Source: Actinomycetes bacterium (GTDB taxonomy: Bacteria > Actinomycetota > Actinomycetes > Mycobacteriales > Micromonosporaceae). Taken from it: a stretch of DNA of 16,944 nucleotides. A program made the translations under genes and the position numbers. The notes under the pieces were generated by a model, which saw nothing but the letters and a program-made list of their open reading frames with translations, was not told the origin of the DNA and ran no database searches. The stretch lies in NCBI GenBank assembly GCA_023437285.1, contig JAEZGP010000612.1:1-16944 (forward strand). The letters are read 5' to 3'. This document shows positions 6,916 to 14,226 of this stretch, in pieces; positions within the stretch are counted from its first letter, which is position 1, and every line of letters starts with the position of its first letter.

Positions 6916-8042
6916 TGCGCACGCCTGACAGAGAACACGCCAGGACCGCTGGTCGGATCACCGATATAACACGCCGTCGCCTCATCGATGGGCTCGCCCA
7001 GCTGCAGATGCATTGGAGCGGCGCTCTGGAAGAAGTCGACTTCCTGGCCCGGCTCTACGATCTTGAGGCGCTGCCCAGCAGCGACCGTCGTCACGCGACA
7101 GCGGCCGAGGACATTGCCCAGCACACTCTCTTCAACGCCGACTGGCCCACCGACTGGATCTTCTACGACACCCGCTTCGGTCTCGCCGACGGCGACGAGC
7201 CGCTCCTCCGCTTCCTCGCCGAAACGCTGCACCCGGTCGTCCGCACCGATCCAGTCGACGTCAAGCAGCTGCACGAGTTCATCAACAGCGTGCTGCTCCA
7301 CGACGAATACGAGGTCGTCCAGATCGACACCGTCAGCGGCGCGCCTGTCTTCGGCCATCGCCTCATCGGCTCGGGTGTGCGTGGATCCATGAAGAACCTG
7401 ATCTTCGCGGCCGCCGGATACAAGCCCGAGGTCGTGCTCGACGATGCGATCAACAACGACCTGCGTATCACCCGCAATGAGAAGAACTGCCTCGTCTACG
7501 ACCGTCCTCTGGGCGCGCATGGGCTGACCTGGGCCGAACTCGCGGCCTGGTGGTCCGACCGGCAAAATCTGGCTGGCAAGCCGGAGCGAGAGATCTACCT
7601 CAGCCTGCACGAACGGCTCGACCAGTCGCTGGGTAACAACAACGCCGAGCGGCGCATCCTGCGCGCCTACGCCCAACGGTACGTGCAGTTCGGTCCCCAC
7701 ATCGCCGCGCTGATCCCGCAGGCCTACCTTTCCCTCGACCCGTACACCGCATCCCAGCGCCGCGAGCCCAGCCCGCTGTCGCGTCAGCGGATGGACTTCC
7801 TGCTGCTCCTGCCGCACCGGGTTCGCGTCGTCATCGAATGCGACGGCCGACAGCACTACGCAGGCCGCGACGGGCGCGCCGACCCCGGCCGCTACGCCAG
7901 GATGATGGCCGACGACCGCGACCTGCGCCTGAAGGGGTACGAGGTATACCGGTTCGGCGGCGCCGAGCTCACAGACGACTGGGCCGCCCAACGCCTGCTG
8001 GGCAGGTTCTTCGACCGCCTTCACGAGCGCTACCAGCAGTAA
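6915..8042 (+). CDS. AbiJ-NTD3-like protein with Vsr/DUF559-like nuclease domain
   Basis: Probable abortive-infection or nuclease defence protein, 375 residues. Seen in order: residues 15-110 match my memory of the AbiJ N-terminal domain 3 pattern (RRRLIDGL..., WSGALEEVDFLARLYDLEALPSSDRR, DIAQH, DWPTDWIFYDTRFGL, LRFLAETLHPVVR); residues 150-215 are a core shared with the next gene (GSMKNLIFAAAGYKPEVVL, DAINN, NCLVYDRPL, LTWAELAAWW); residues 265-350 are an endonuclease-like domain with Asp294 (QRMDFLLLL), Glu308, Asp310 and His314 (IECDGRQHY), then DDRDLRLKGYEVYRF. The acidic and histidine residues are those expected of a Vsr/DUF559-type PD-(D/E)XK relative, so it may be catalytic. It is coupled to the recombinase by TGATG. 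No membrane segment. Family assignment is from recall of motifs. Confidence 0.8.
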   Translation: MRTPDREHARTAGRITDITRRRLIDGLAQLQMHWSGALEEVDFLARLYDLEALPSSDRRHATAAEDIAQHTLFNADWPTDWIFYDTRFGLADGDEPLLRFLAETLHPVVRTDPVDVKQLHEFINSVLLHDEYEVVQIDTVSGAPVFGHRLIGSGVRGSMKNLIFAAAGYKPEVVLDDAINNDLRITRNEKNCLVYDRPLGAHGLTWAELAAWWSDRQNLAGKPEREIYLSLHERLDQSLGNNNAERRILRAYAQRYVQFGPHIAALIPQAYLSLDPYTASQRREPSPLSRQRMDFLLLLPHRVRVVIECDGRQHYAGRDGRADPGRYARMMADDRDLRLKGYEVYRFGGAELTDDWAAQRLLGRFFDRLHERYQQ

Positions 8043-8112
8043 CCCGACTGGGTCATGGCCCGCCTGCGCAAGAGACCGACATCTTGCGGAAGGACATGTC
8101 TGCGTCATCGCC

Positions 8113-8118
8113 TACAGT
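8113..8118 (+). promoter_or_regulatory. Possible separate -10 box TACAGT for the second nuclease gene
   Basis: TACAGT in the 102-bp gap between the paralogues would give a start near 8125 and a 20-base leader carrying the GAGGGA ribosome-binding site at 8132-8137. The -35 region is poor. If real, the second gene can be expressed without the recombinase. Confidence 0.3.
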
Positions 8119-8144
8119 GACGACCGTGCCCGAGGGACGCCGCG

Positions 8145-9428
8145 ATGGATAGCCACACGCACCAGCAACTCGCGACTGTGTCACGAATGCTGATGCAGGC
8201 CGGCAACCAGCATGCGGCGCGACTGCTCTCCCTAGCGGAGGACGTAGAGTTCGCGGCCCTCGACCCGCGGGATCCGGCTCCAGTTGGCGCTGTACTACGT
8301 GTGAATCCCACCTTCATGGGACTATTCCGACCCGCGGATCTGCACGCGATCGCAGCACAGCTCAACCATGTCCGAAAGTGGGGAGGCAGCGGGAGCCATC
8401 AGGTCAGCGTCGCGCCTATGCTGGCCGATCCCTTCGCTCGGACCGACCTCGGTAGCGGCACGGACGCCATGCAATTGCGCGACGAGATCGCCGAGGCCTT
8501 ATGGCCCGTCAGCGCTAACAAACTTCCGGACGTATGCCGAGCGTTCGGACTCGCCGACGGCGATGTCAACGAGGCCATGTACAGCAAGCGCGCGTACGTC
8601 CGTGATCGAATCAGCACCTACACCATCGATCAGTTGTGCCAGCTCGGCGCGCGCGTCGTCGAGCAGCACTACAGGCCGCGGCTGTGGGGGCTAATTCAGG
8701 TCCATGGTTCGCGCCACACTCAAGGCACTTCCCTCTTCAAGAACATCATCTTCGCCGCCGACGGCCCCAAGCCAGAACTGGTACTCGCGGACGCTGTCAG
8801 CAACACCATCGAGATCACCAAGAACGCCGAATTCTGCCTCGTCTACGACCGCCCACTGGACCAGAGCGGGCTGAGCTGGAGGCATCTGGTCTCCTGGTGG
8901 ACCGAAACCCACGCTGAGTCAGGCACCAGCGAACAGGATGCGGGCCGGCAGCTGTACCAACGTCTCCGGCGTTCTCTAGATCGGGACCGCAAGCCCACGG
9001 ATCCACCCGGGCCGGAACGACAGGTGTTTCGCGCGTACAGCGAACTACTCAGCACCCACGGCTTCGACCTGCCGGCATTGATTCCGCAGGTCTACCTGCA
9101 CTACGACCCGTACACCCGGTTGCAGCGACGCGCGCCGGGTCCGCTGCCACGCCAGCGAATGGACTTCCTGCTGCTGATGCGCGGCCGTTGCCGGCTCGTT
9201 CTCGAATGCGACGGAAAGCATCACTACGCCGACGATGACGGGCGAGCCAGCCCTCGCCGCTACGCCGAGATGGTTGCCGCAGACCGAGAGCTACACCTGG
9301 CTGGCTACGAGGTGGTGCGCTTCGGCGGTGTGGAGTTCGAGTCCCAAGGAAAATCCCTGCCGATGTTACGCAGCTACTTCACTCGGCTGTTCGCTGCACA
9401 CGGCTACCTGCCCGAAAATGCGGCATGA
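8145..9428 (+). CDS. Paralogue of the upstream nuclease with a different N-terminus
   Basis: 427 residues. From about residue 186 it parallels the preceding gene: FKNIIFAADGPKPELVLADAV, CLVYDRPL, GLSWRHLVSWW, LIPQVYLHYDPYT, QRMDFLLLM and LECDGKHHY, then DRELHLAGYEVVRFGG. The active-site candidates Asp340, Glu354, Asp356 and His360 are conserved. Residues 1-185 are unrelated to the AbiJ-NTD3-like part of its neighbour: a first helical piece (VSRMLMQAGNQHAARLLSLA) and a second (LRDEIAEALWPVSANKLPDV, FGLADGDVNEAMYSKRAYV). The 'SKRxYV' segment recalls sensor modules in AbiJ-related proteins, but I cannot name it. Start ATG 8145 has GAGGGA seven bases upstream. Probably a second specificity or sensor attached to the same effector; a defence role is inferred from the family and the pairing. 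Confidence 0.8.
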   Translation: MDSHTHQQLATVSRMLMQAGNQHAARLLSLAEDVEFAALDPRDPAPVGAVLRVNPTFMGLFRPADLHAIAAQLNHVRKWGGSGSHQVSVAPMLADPFARTDLGSGTDAMQLRDEIAEALWPVSANKLPDVCRAFGLADGDVNEAMYSKRAYVRDRISTYTIDQLCQLGARVVEQHYRPRLWGLIQVHGSRHTQGTSLFKNIIFAADGPKPELVLADAVSNTIEITKNAEFCLVYDRPLDQSGLSWRHLVSWWTETHAESGTSEQDAGRQLYQRLRRSLDRDRKPTDPPGPERQVFRAYSELLSTHGFDLPALIPQVYLHYDPYTRLQRRAPGPLPRQRMDFLLLMRGRCRLVLECDGKHHYADDDGRASPRRYAEMVAADRELHLAGYEVVRFGGVEFESQGKSLPMLRSYFTRLFAAHGYLPENAA

Positions 9429-9735
9429 CCCGATTGCCCTAAACGGGGTGCTGGCCGCGCTGGACTACCGACGTCAGCGCAACGCGCTTCCGGCGTCGGT
9501 GCAGAGGATCTGGAATGGGCCTGCCCAACGATAGGCGCTGGCGATGGGACCTTCGAAGCGCACATGTCCCGATCCGGTGGCGCGATTAGAGAGCCACAGG
9601 GCTGGGAGCCCGCCCGCCACCTCCGGTGAGAACCCGCCAGCTTCGCCGCCAGGATAGTTGAGAAACCGCCAGGTCCAGCGCGAAGCGACAGCCGCGAAGC
9701 AGGCGTGCGAGGCGGGTCGTTCCTTGGCGTAACCG
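9429..9735. other. Gene-poor stretch after the nuclease pair
   Basis: About 300 bases with no convincing coding sequence on either strand and no RNA gene that I can recognise. Together with the following palindromes and the recombinase remnant it looks like the decayed edge of a mobile segment. Confidence 0.5.
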
Positions 9736-9759
9736 CCGTTAATTATCGAATTAACGGCA
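9736..9759. repeat. Perfect inverted repeat, AT-rich
   Basis: Arms GCCGTTAATT (9736-9745) and AATTAACGGC (9750-9759), 10 of 10 bases, with the 4-base spacer ATCG. It sits in a short AT-rich patch that contrasts with the surrounding high-GC sequence. Could be an operator, a recombination or transfer site, or an element end. Confidence 0.6.
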
Positions 9760-9801
9760 AAGGCAATCCGATAATCGTGTGACGGTGGGGCGAATAATGA
9801 G

Positions 9802-9827
9802 CGCACCATAATGACAGTTATGGTGCG
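9802..9827. repeat. Second perfect inverted repeat near the recombinase remnant
   Basis: Arms CGCACCATAA (9802-9811) and TTATGGTGCG (9818-9827), 10 of 10 bases, with the 6-base spacer TGACAG. The centres of this dyad and the previous one are about 67 bp apart. The size and shape fit a dimeric repressor operator (TetR-like) or a recombinase core-type site. Confidence 0.6.
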
Positions 9828-9902
9828 TGCGTCGGCCTGCTCGGCCCGTCCGTAGTTTCCAGACCAAACCTGGTCGGCAAGCAACTGTCTCCGCGGATCA
9901 GG

Positions 9903-10193
9903 GACCTCGGGAAGATCACCCTGTACCGGACAGGACCCCGCGCCGACTTCCTCGACCGGTACCCGCGTGCCGGCGGGCCGTGCATGCTTCACGACCCGCA
10001 CGGCACCGGGTACACGCTGCACCAACTCCGCCATTCCGGACTGACCCACCTCGCTGAACACGGCCGTACCGCCGCCGAGCTTCAGGCCAAGTCACGCCAC
10101 CGGCACCTGGCCACCCTCGTCCACCTCGGCGAGGACACCGCCGCCCGGATCAGCGCAGAGAACGACGACGCTAACCGCCGCCGACACCGCTGA
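9903..10193 (+). pseudogene. C-terminal remnant of a tyrosine recombinase
   Basis: The frame 9903-10193 encodes the end of a phage/plasmid-type integrase: YTLHQLRHSGLTHLAEHG carries the box II His-x-x-Arg motif, and LQAKSRHRHLATL is the following conserved segment ending in the last active-site histidine region. In relatives this is followed by a short stretch with the nucleophilic tyrosine (of the type L-x-R-Y-V). Here ATL runs straight into VHLGEDTAARISAEND with no tyrosine, as if about three codons were lost. The N-terminal and core parts are absent: in-frame stops lie at 9795-9800, and only weakly coding sequence follows to about 9900. It is therefore inactive. A start at ATG 9984 would give 69 residues. 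It marks a former integration event next to the nuclease pair. Confidence 0.7.
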
Positions 10194-10243
10194 TCCGTAG
10201 CGTTGCGCCGCGCTGGTGACGCGCGTCTCGGCCGCCAGCGGGG

Positions 10244-10249
10244 TAGCCT
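10244..10249 (+). promoter_or_regulatory. -10 box TAGCCT of the NUDIX gene (leaderless)
   Basis: TAGCCT is followed by six bases and GTG 10256, placing the predicted transcription start on the start codon. This selects 10256 over the GTG three bases earlier. Confidence 0.45.
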
Positions 10250-10255
10250 GCGGTG

Positions 10256-10738
10256 GTGGACGCTGCATCTGTTGACTACACGGCGACCCTTCCGGCGAAG
10301 CGCATGGGCGCAGCGGTCCTGATCATGGACCCTACCGGCAGAGCGCTGTTGGTGGAGCCGTCCTACAAGGACTATTGGGAGCTCCCCGGCGGTGCCGTCG
10401 ACCGGGACGAGCCGCCGTATGACGCTGCCGTGCGGGAACTCAAGGAAGAGCTTGGCCTGTCGATCCCTGTGGGGCGACTGCTGGTGGTGGACTGGGTGCC
10501 GCCGCGTGGCAGCCGCACCGAGGGCGTCATGTTCGTGTTCGCGGGTGGGCAGCTGGATCCCGACCGTGAAGCGGAAATCCAGCTGCCGCCCGATGAGCTG
10601 AAGAGCTGGGCGTGGTGCTCCCGGGATGAGGCCGCCGCCAGGCTTTCCCCGTTGCTTGCCCGGCGGGCGGCCGCAGCGCTTGACGCGCTGGCGGAAGGCA
10701 CCACCCTTTACCTGCAGGACGGAACCGTCATCGTGTAG
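10256..10738 (+). CDS. NUDIX hydrolase
   Basis: Hydrolyses a nucleoside diphosphate linked to another moiety, with Mg2+. Seen: 160 residues; the complete NUDIX box at residues 46-68 (GAVDRDE, then seven residues, then RELKEELGL), so the G-x5-E-x7-RE-L-x-EE-x-G-L pattern is met; a WELPGG lead-in; and a C-terminal EIQLPPDELKSWAWCSRDEA typical of the MutT/ADP-ribose-type fold. The substrate cannot be assigned. GTG 10256 has a leaderless -10 box. The gene is convergent with the acyl-CoA-dehydrogenase-like gene, with only five bases between the two stops, so there is no room for a separate terminator and transcription may interfere. It may be unrelated to the recombinase remnant upstream. Confidence 0.92.
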   Translation: MDAASVDYTATLPAKRMGAAVLIMDPTGRALLVEPSYKDYWELPGGAVDRDEPPYDAAVRELKEELGLSIPVGRLLVVDWVPPRGSRTEGVMFVFAGGQLDPDREAEIQLPPDELKSWAWCSRDEAAARLSPLLARRAAAALDALAEGTTLYLQDGTVIV

Positions 10739-10743
10739 GTGGG

Positions 10744-11934
10744 TCACGCTGCAAGTTGCAGAACCGCCCGGGACTGGGTCGATAGTGCCTGCGCCACCAG
10801 GGCGAGCCCGCCAGACCGGTACAGGCTGTCGTGGATGCCGTCGGCATACAGCAGTCCGGCGAGGTGCCTGCGGGCACGGGCCACGGGGTGGTCCTGCTGG
10901 AATCCGGTCGCACCAATCAGTGGGGCAAGATCGCCGGCTGTCCGGTTCGCCGTGTCGACTCCCGCCGCCTTGCTCACGCGCGAAACGAGGTCGGCTTGCG
11001 GATGGTCAGCCGCGGCGAGTCGGGCCGCCGCGACCGCGGCGAGCAGCGCGGCGGTGATCTCGGCGTTGGTGCGCCCCAGGGTGATGAGCGCGTTGTCGCG
11101 AATGCGAGACAGCATGCCGATCCGGGATCTGGCTGCCAGGCAGCGTGTGACGTGGGCGTGGACTCCCGCTGCGGCGCCCAGCGCGGTAGCCGTTACCAGG
11201 GGCCGGAACTGGGCGAAGTGCCGCCGGAACACGCTCAGGCCTTCTCCTGGCCTGCCGAGCAGGTCTTGGCGCGGATCGATCGCTACGTCGCGAAACCGCA
11301 GGACACCCCAGGTCCAGCCATCCAGGCCGAGCGGGGCGATCAGTTCACGGTGCAGGCCCGGCTCCGTGGCCTCCACCACGGCGCCGGAGACCCGCCCGTC
11401 CGGATCGCGGAAGAACACCGCGAATGCTGCCGCTTCCTCAAGGCGGGAGATCCAGCACTTTTCGCCGTTGAGGTACCAGCGGCGGTCGGGCCCGAGAACG
11501 GCTCGTGTAGTGATCTCCTGGATACGTGAACCGCCATGCCGCTCGGTGGCGGCAATGCCCACGAGGGCCCCAGCATCGAGCAGTGCCCGCCACCGAGCCA
11601 CGGTGGAGCTGCTGCCGTGGTCGGTGAGCAGGGCGCCGTGGCCATGGCCGGTGACGTCGCGCAGGTCCAGGTCGTGGAAACCGGCGACGAACTGGGCCAT
11701 GACCTGCCACGTGGCCCCCTGCGGGCCTGGCGGCAAGTGATGGCCGCGCGCAGCCAGGTCGACTCGCAGTTCCTGCAGCCAGGTTCGGTGTTGGACGGAG
11801 TCGCTGGTTACAGGTGCGGACGCGACTGCGACCGCAAGGTCGTCAACGAGGCGGTCCAACTGCCGCCAGCCCGACGCAGCGAGGTCCGGCACGCTGGGTT
11901 TCAGCTGGTCGAGCCAGTGGTGGAGGGTGCTCAT
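10744..11934 (-). CDS. Acyl-CoA dehydrogenase-fold flavoprotein
   Basis: Flavin-binding protein of the acyl-CoA dehydrogenase (ACAD) superfamily, 396 residues, standard length. Seen: an N-terminal helical domain; the ACAD signature middle domain GALVGIAATERHGGS and WYLNGEKCWISRLEEAAAFAV; the second beta segment LIAPLGLDGWTWGVLRFRDVAI; and a C-terminal helical domain ending RRHLAGLLYADGIHDSLYRSGG. In classical ACADs the last region reads IYEGT with the catalytic glutamate; here LYRSGG replaces it, and the alternative glutamate of isovaleryl-type enzymes is not obvious in FAQFRPLV. It may therefore be a monooxygenase-type or carrier-bound relative rather than a beta-oxidation enzyme. ATG 11934 overlaps the TGA of the acyltransferase gene (ATGA), so the two are coupled. 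An Arg-rich upstream extension is only the acyltransferase gene read in another frame. Confidence 0.85.
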   Translation of the reverse strand: MSTLHHWLDQLKPSVPDLAASGWRQLDRLVDDLAVAVASAPVTSDSVQHRTWLQELRVDLAARGHHLPPGPQGATWQVMAQFVAGFHDLDLRDVTGHGHGALLTDHGSSSTVARWRALLDAGALVGIAATERHGGSRIQEITTRAVLGPDRRWYLNGEKCWISRLEEAAAFAVFFRDPDGRVSGAVVEATEPGLHRELIAPLGLDGWTWGVLRFRDVAIDPRQDLLGRPGEGLSVFRRHFAQFRPLVTATALGAAAGVHAHVTRCLAARSRIGMLSRIRDNALITLGRTNAEITAALLAAVAAARLAAADHPQADLVSRVSKAAGVDTANRTAGDLAPLIGATGFQQDHPVARARRHLAGLLYADGIHDSLYRSGGLALVAQALSTQSRAVLQLAA

Positions 11935-12713
11935 CTGGTCACCTCGCCGTGGTGGCGGGCGGGCACGCCGTACGCCTTGATACGGGGTGGGACGTCGCGG
12001 GTCACGACGGCACCCGCGCCGACGAGCGCACGCTCGCCGATGACGACACCGGCCAGGACGACGGCGCCGGCGCCGACGCGGGCGCCCTCCTTGAAGTGAG
12101 GTGGGCGCAACGGCTCCTCGTAATCCGGATCGCGCCACATCAGGTGCAGCTCGTTGATGGTCCGGGCGCCGTTACCAAGGAACACGCGGTCCTCGATGAG
12201 GGTGTCGGCGGTAATGTGGACCCCGGCGGAACAACGCACCCGGTTGCCGAGCCGGGCCCCGCGCTCCACGGTCGTGTTCGCGGCCAACTGGCAGTCGGTG
12301 CCGACGTGCACGTTGGAGCGCAGCATGACGCGGTGACCGATGGTGGTGTCGTTGCCGATCGTCACGCTGGCGTAGATCGTGGCTCCTGCACGGATCGCGA
12401 CGCCGGTGCCGATCATGGTGGTATCGCCGGCGCCGGGGTAGACCTTGCGCAGCGCGTACCCGTACTCCGGCTCGCCGAGGATCGTGTGATGCCCGACGAA
12501 GGTGTCGTCACCGACCTGGGCGCCACCGTTGATCACGCAGTAGGCGCCGATCGTGACCCGGTTGCCCAGGTTGACGGGCCGGATGGTGCCCAACATGTCA
12601 CACGGGATGAATACGGCGGTCGGGTGGATCTGGCAGTCGGCGCCGACGGTGAGCATGCCCGCGTCGATCATGTCCTGTGCGGTGACGAGTGGCTGGGTGG
12701 CAGAGGGATGCAT
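11931..12713 (-). CDS. Left-handed beta-helix acyltransferase (sugar N-acetyltransferase type)
   Basis: Hexapeptide-repeat acyltransferase, 260 residues from ATG 12713, with AGGAAGG eight bases upstream. Seen: a short N-terminal helix (LVTAQDMIDAGML), then many hexapeptide turns (VGADCQIHPTAV, LGNRVTIGAYCVI, IGTGVAIRAGATI, IGNDTTIGHRVML, RLGNRVRCSAGVHI), an excursion VFLGNGARTINELHLMWRDP, and the closing GARVGAGAVVLAGVVIG with GAGAVVTRDVPPR. The layout resembles nucleotide-sugar N-acetyltransferases such as WlbB, QdtC and FdtC, where acetyl-CoA is bound between helix coils. The true acceptor is unknown. First gene of a two-gene operon with the ACAD-like gene, suggesting that the pair acylates and oxidises one small metabolite. 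Confidence 0.9.
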   Translation of the reverse strand: MHPSATQPLVTAQDMIDAGMLTVGADCQIHPTAVFIPCDMLGTIRPVNLGNRVTIGAYCVINGGAQVGDDTFVGHHTILGEPEYGYALRKVYPGAGDTTMIGTGVAIRAGATIYASVTIGNDTTIGHRVMLRSNVHVGTDCQLAANTTVERGARLGNRVRCSAGVHITADTLIEDRVFLGNGARTINELHLMWRDPDYEEPLRPPHFKEGARVGAGAVVLAGVVIGERALVGAGAVVTRDVPPRIKAYGVPARHHGEVTR

Positions 12714-12902
12714 GCTGGTTGCCTTCCTGGTGTGGCGCCATCTCCACCTGACGGGAAACGGCCTAAACGTAGGTTCAGTCCAGGGCGGGCGGGGACAGAA
12801 GACACCCGGCAACACCTGCACACCGCTTGCGTGATCCGGGAACGCCGGCCACCCTCAATTCGGACCTCATGAATGCGAGGAACCGTGACCGGAAAGCTGT
12901 GG

Positions 12903-14216
12903 ATGAGGATGCCCGCCGTCGCTGCGGCAGTAGCGGCCGGCGAGTACGGCACGCTCCTGCGGATGGCACGGGCAGCGGCAGGCCTGACGTTGGAAGACCT
13001 GGGCCGGCGGGCCGGCTACTCGACGTCAACGCTGTCGCGGATCGAGTCTGGGCACCGTCGGTCGATCCCACCCGACGAGTTGAGGCGCCTGGCCGAGGCG
13101 TACGGCGTGCCCGTAGACCTGATGGGCCTGTCCCCGAAGCCCGAGGGCGCCATGACCGATAGCCTGAAGCCTCGACAGGACGACGAGGGTGGGGCTTTGA
13201 TGCGCCGACGTGACCTGCTCGCCAGCGCCGCCGCAGCCGCGACGGGTGCGGCCCTTGCTCCGCTGACAGCTGTCCCGCCGGCTGCCGCGATGGCCAGCAC
13301 CCTTGAGGATGCACTGTTCGCCCCGGCCGGTGCCGCCCCGCTGTCCCAGCAGCAGTTGGCCGCCCAGATCGCGGCGGCCGGCGCCGACTTTCACTCATGC
13401 CGGTATACGGAGTTGAGCCGGCGTCTACCCCGATTACTCATCCGCGCTACGGCGACGCGGGACGATGCTAAGGCGGGCACCGAGGCCGCTGCTGCGGGAC
13501 TGCTCGCCCAGGCGTACAACGTCGCCACCGACCTCATGATCAAGCTCCATGAGGACGCCATGGGATGGGTGACCGCTGACCGTGCGGCACAGGCAGCACG
13601 CGCATCCGGCAACCCCGTGATCATTGCCGAGTCGGCCGCGCTGACCACGATGGTGCTGCGGCGTGCCCGCCACCGCGACGGCGCGCAACGGCACATCACC
13701 CAGGCCGCACACGAACTGCAGGCGACTACCGGCCTCGCGACCACTGGCCAGACGCGGCTGTACGCCCGGCTCTTGGCCGTCGGCGGATATACCGCCGCGA
13801 TCCGAGGCGACCGGCCAACCGCGTACGCCCTGCTCGCCGAGGCGGAGGCCGCCTTGCGGCGGGCAGGGTCCGGATCCGGGCACCTGACCGATGTGGACCT
13901 GGCGGTATACAAGCTCAGCGTCGCCCGAGTGCTGCACGACTATGGCACGGCGGTGGACATGGCCCGCGTCGTGGACCCCAACCGGATTACGTCGCCGGAA
14001 CGCCGGGCGCGGTACTGGGAGGACACAGCCTTGGCTCTGCACGGCTGTAGCCGCCCCAAAGCGGCGTTCCTCGCGTTACTGGCCGCTGAAAGTGACACCC
14101 CGCAAGAGGTCCGGTTCCGGCCATGGGCGCAGCACCTCACCGCCGACCTGCTGTCCCGCACCGGACACAGCCTGCCAGGCTTGCGTGAGTTCGCCGGCCG
14201 CGTCGGCGTGGCCTGA
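12903..14216 (+). CDS. XRE-family regulator with large helical C-terminus and internal Tat-like motif
   Basis: DNA-binding regulator, 437 residues from ATG 12903 (GGAAAG six bases upstream). ATG 12873 and GTG 12885 are alternatives. Seen: a Cro/C1-type helix-turn-helix at residues 15-65 (LLRMARAAAGLTLEDLGRRAGYST, then LSRIESGHRR and the DELRRLAEAYGV helix); an acidic linker; MRRRDLLASAAAAATGA (residues 100-116) followed by an Ala/Pro-rich stretch that looks like a twin-arginine signal; and about 300 residues of TPR-like helices (YTELSRRLPRLLIRATATRD, LLAQAYNVATDLMIKL, ARLLAVGGYTAAIRGDRPTA). This architecture is common for streptomycete-type XRE/TPR regulators near secondary-metabolism or development genes. 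It is divergent from the acyltransferase operon, so it probably controls that operon and itself from the 190-bp gap. The ligand is unknown. Confidence 0.85.
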   Translation: MRMPAVAAAVAAGEYGTLLRMARAAAGLTLEDLGRRAGYSTSTLSRIESGHRRSIPPDELRRLAEAYGVPVDLMGLSPKPEGAMTDSLKPRQDDEGGALMRRRDLLASAAAAATGAALAPLTAVPPAAAMASTLEDALFAPAGAAPLSQQQLAAQIAAAGADFHSCRYTELSRRLPRLLIRATATRDDAKAGTEAAAAGLLAQAYNVATDLMIKLHEDAMGWVTADRAAQAARASGNPVIIAESAALTTMVLRRARHRDGAQRHITQAAHELQATTGLATTGQTRLYARLLAVGGYTAAIRGDRPTAYALLAEAEAALRRAGSGSGHLTDVDLAVYKLSVARVLHDYGTAVDMARVVDPNRITSPERRARYWEDTALALHGCSRPKAAFLALLAAESDTPQEVRFRPWAQHLTADLLSRTGHSLPGLREFAGRVGVA

Positions 14217-14226
14217 CCCTGTGCGG

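Noticed and set aside
6630..8108. Long minus-strand open frame (about 492 codons) across the first nuclease gene
   Set aside because: Antisense to a gene with domain motifs and coupling to the recombinase; low-complexity composition and no start signal.
9474..10061. Minus-strand open frame of 195 codons over the palindromes and recombinase relic
   Set aside because: Opposite strand of the recognisable H-x-x-R recombinase segment; no family motif and no ribosome-binding site.
11935..12138. Arg-rich N-terminal extension of the ACAD-like gene
   Set aside because: It is the acyltransferase gene read in another frame; ATG 11934 in an ATGA overlap is the better start.
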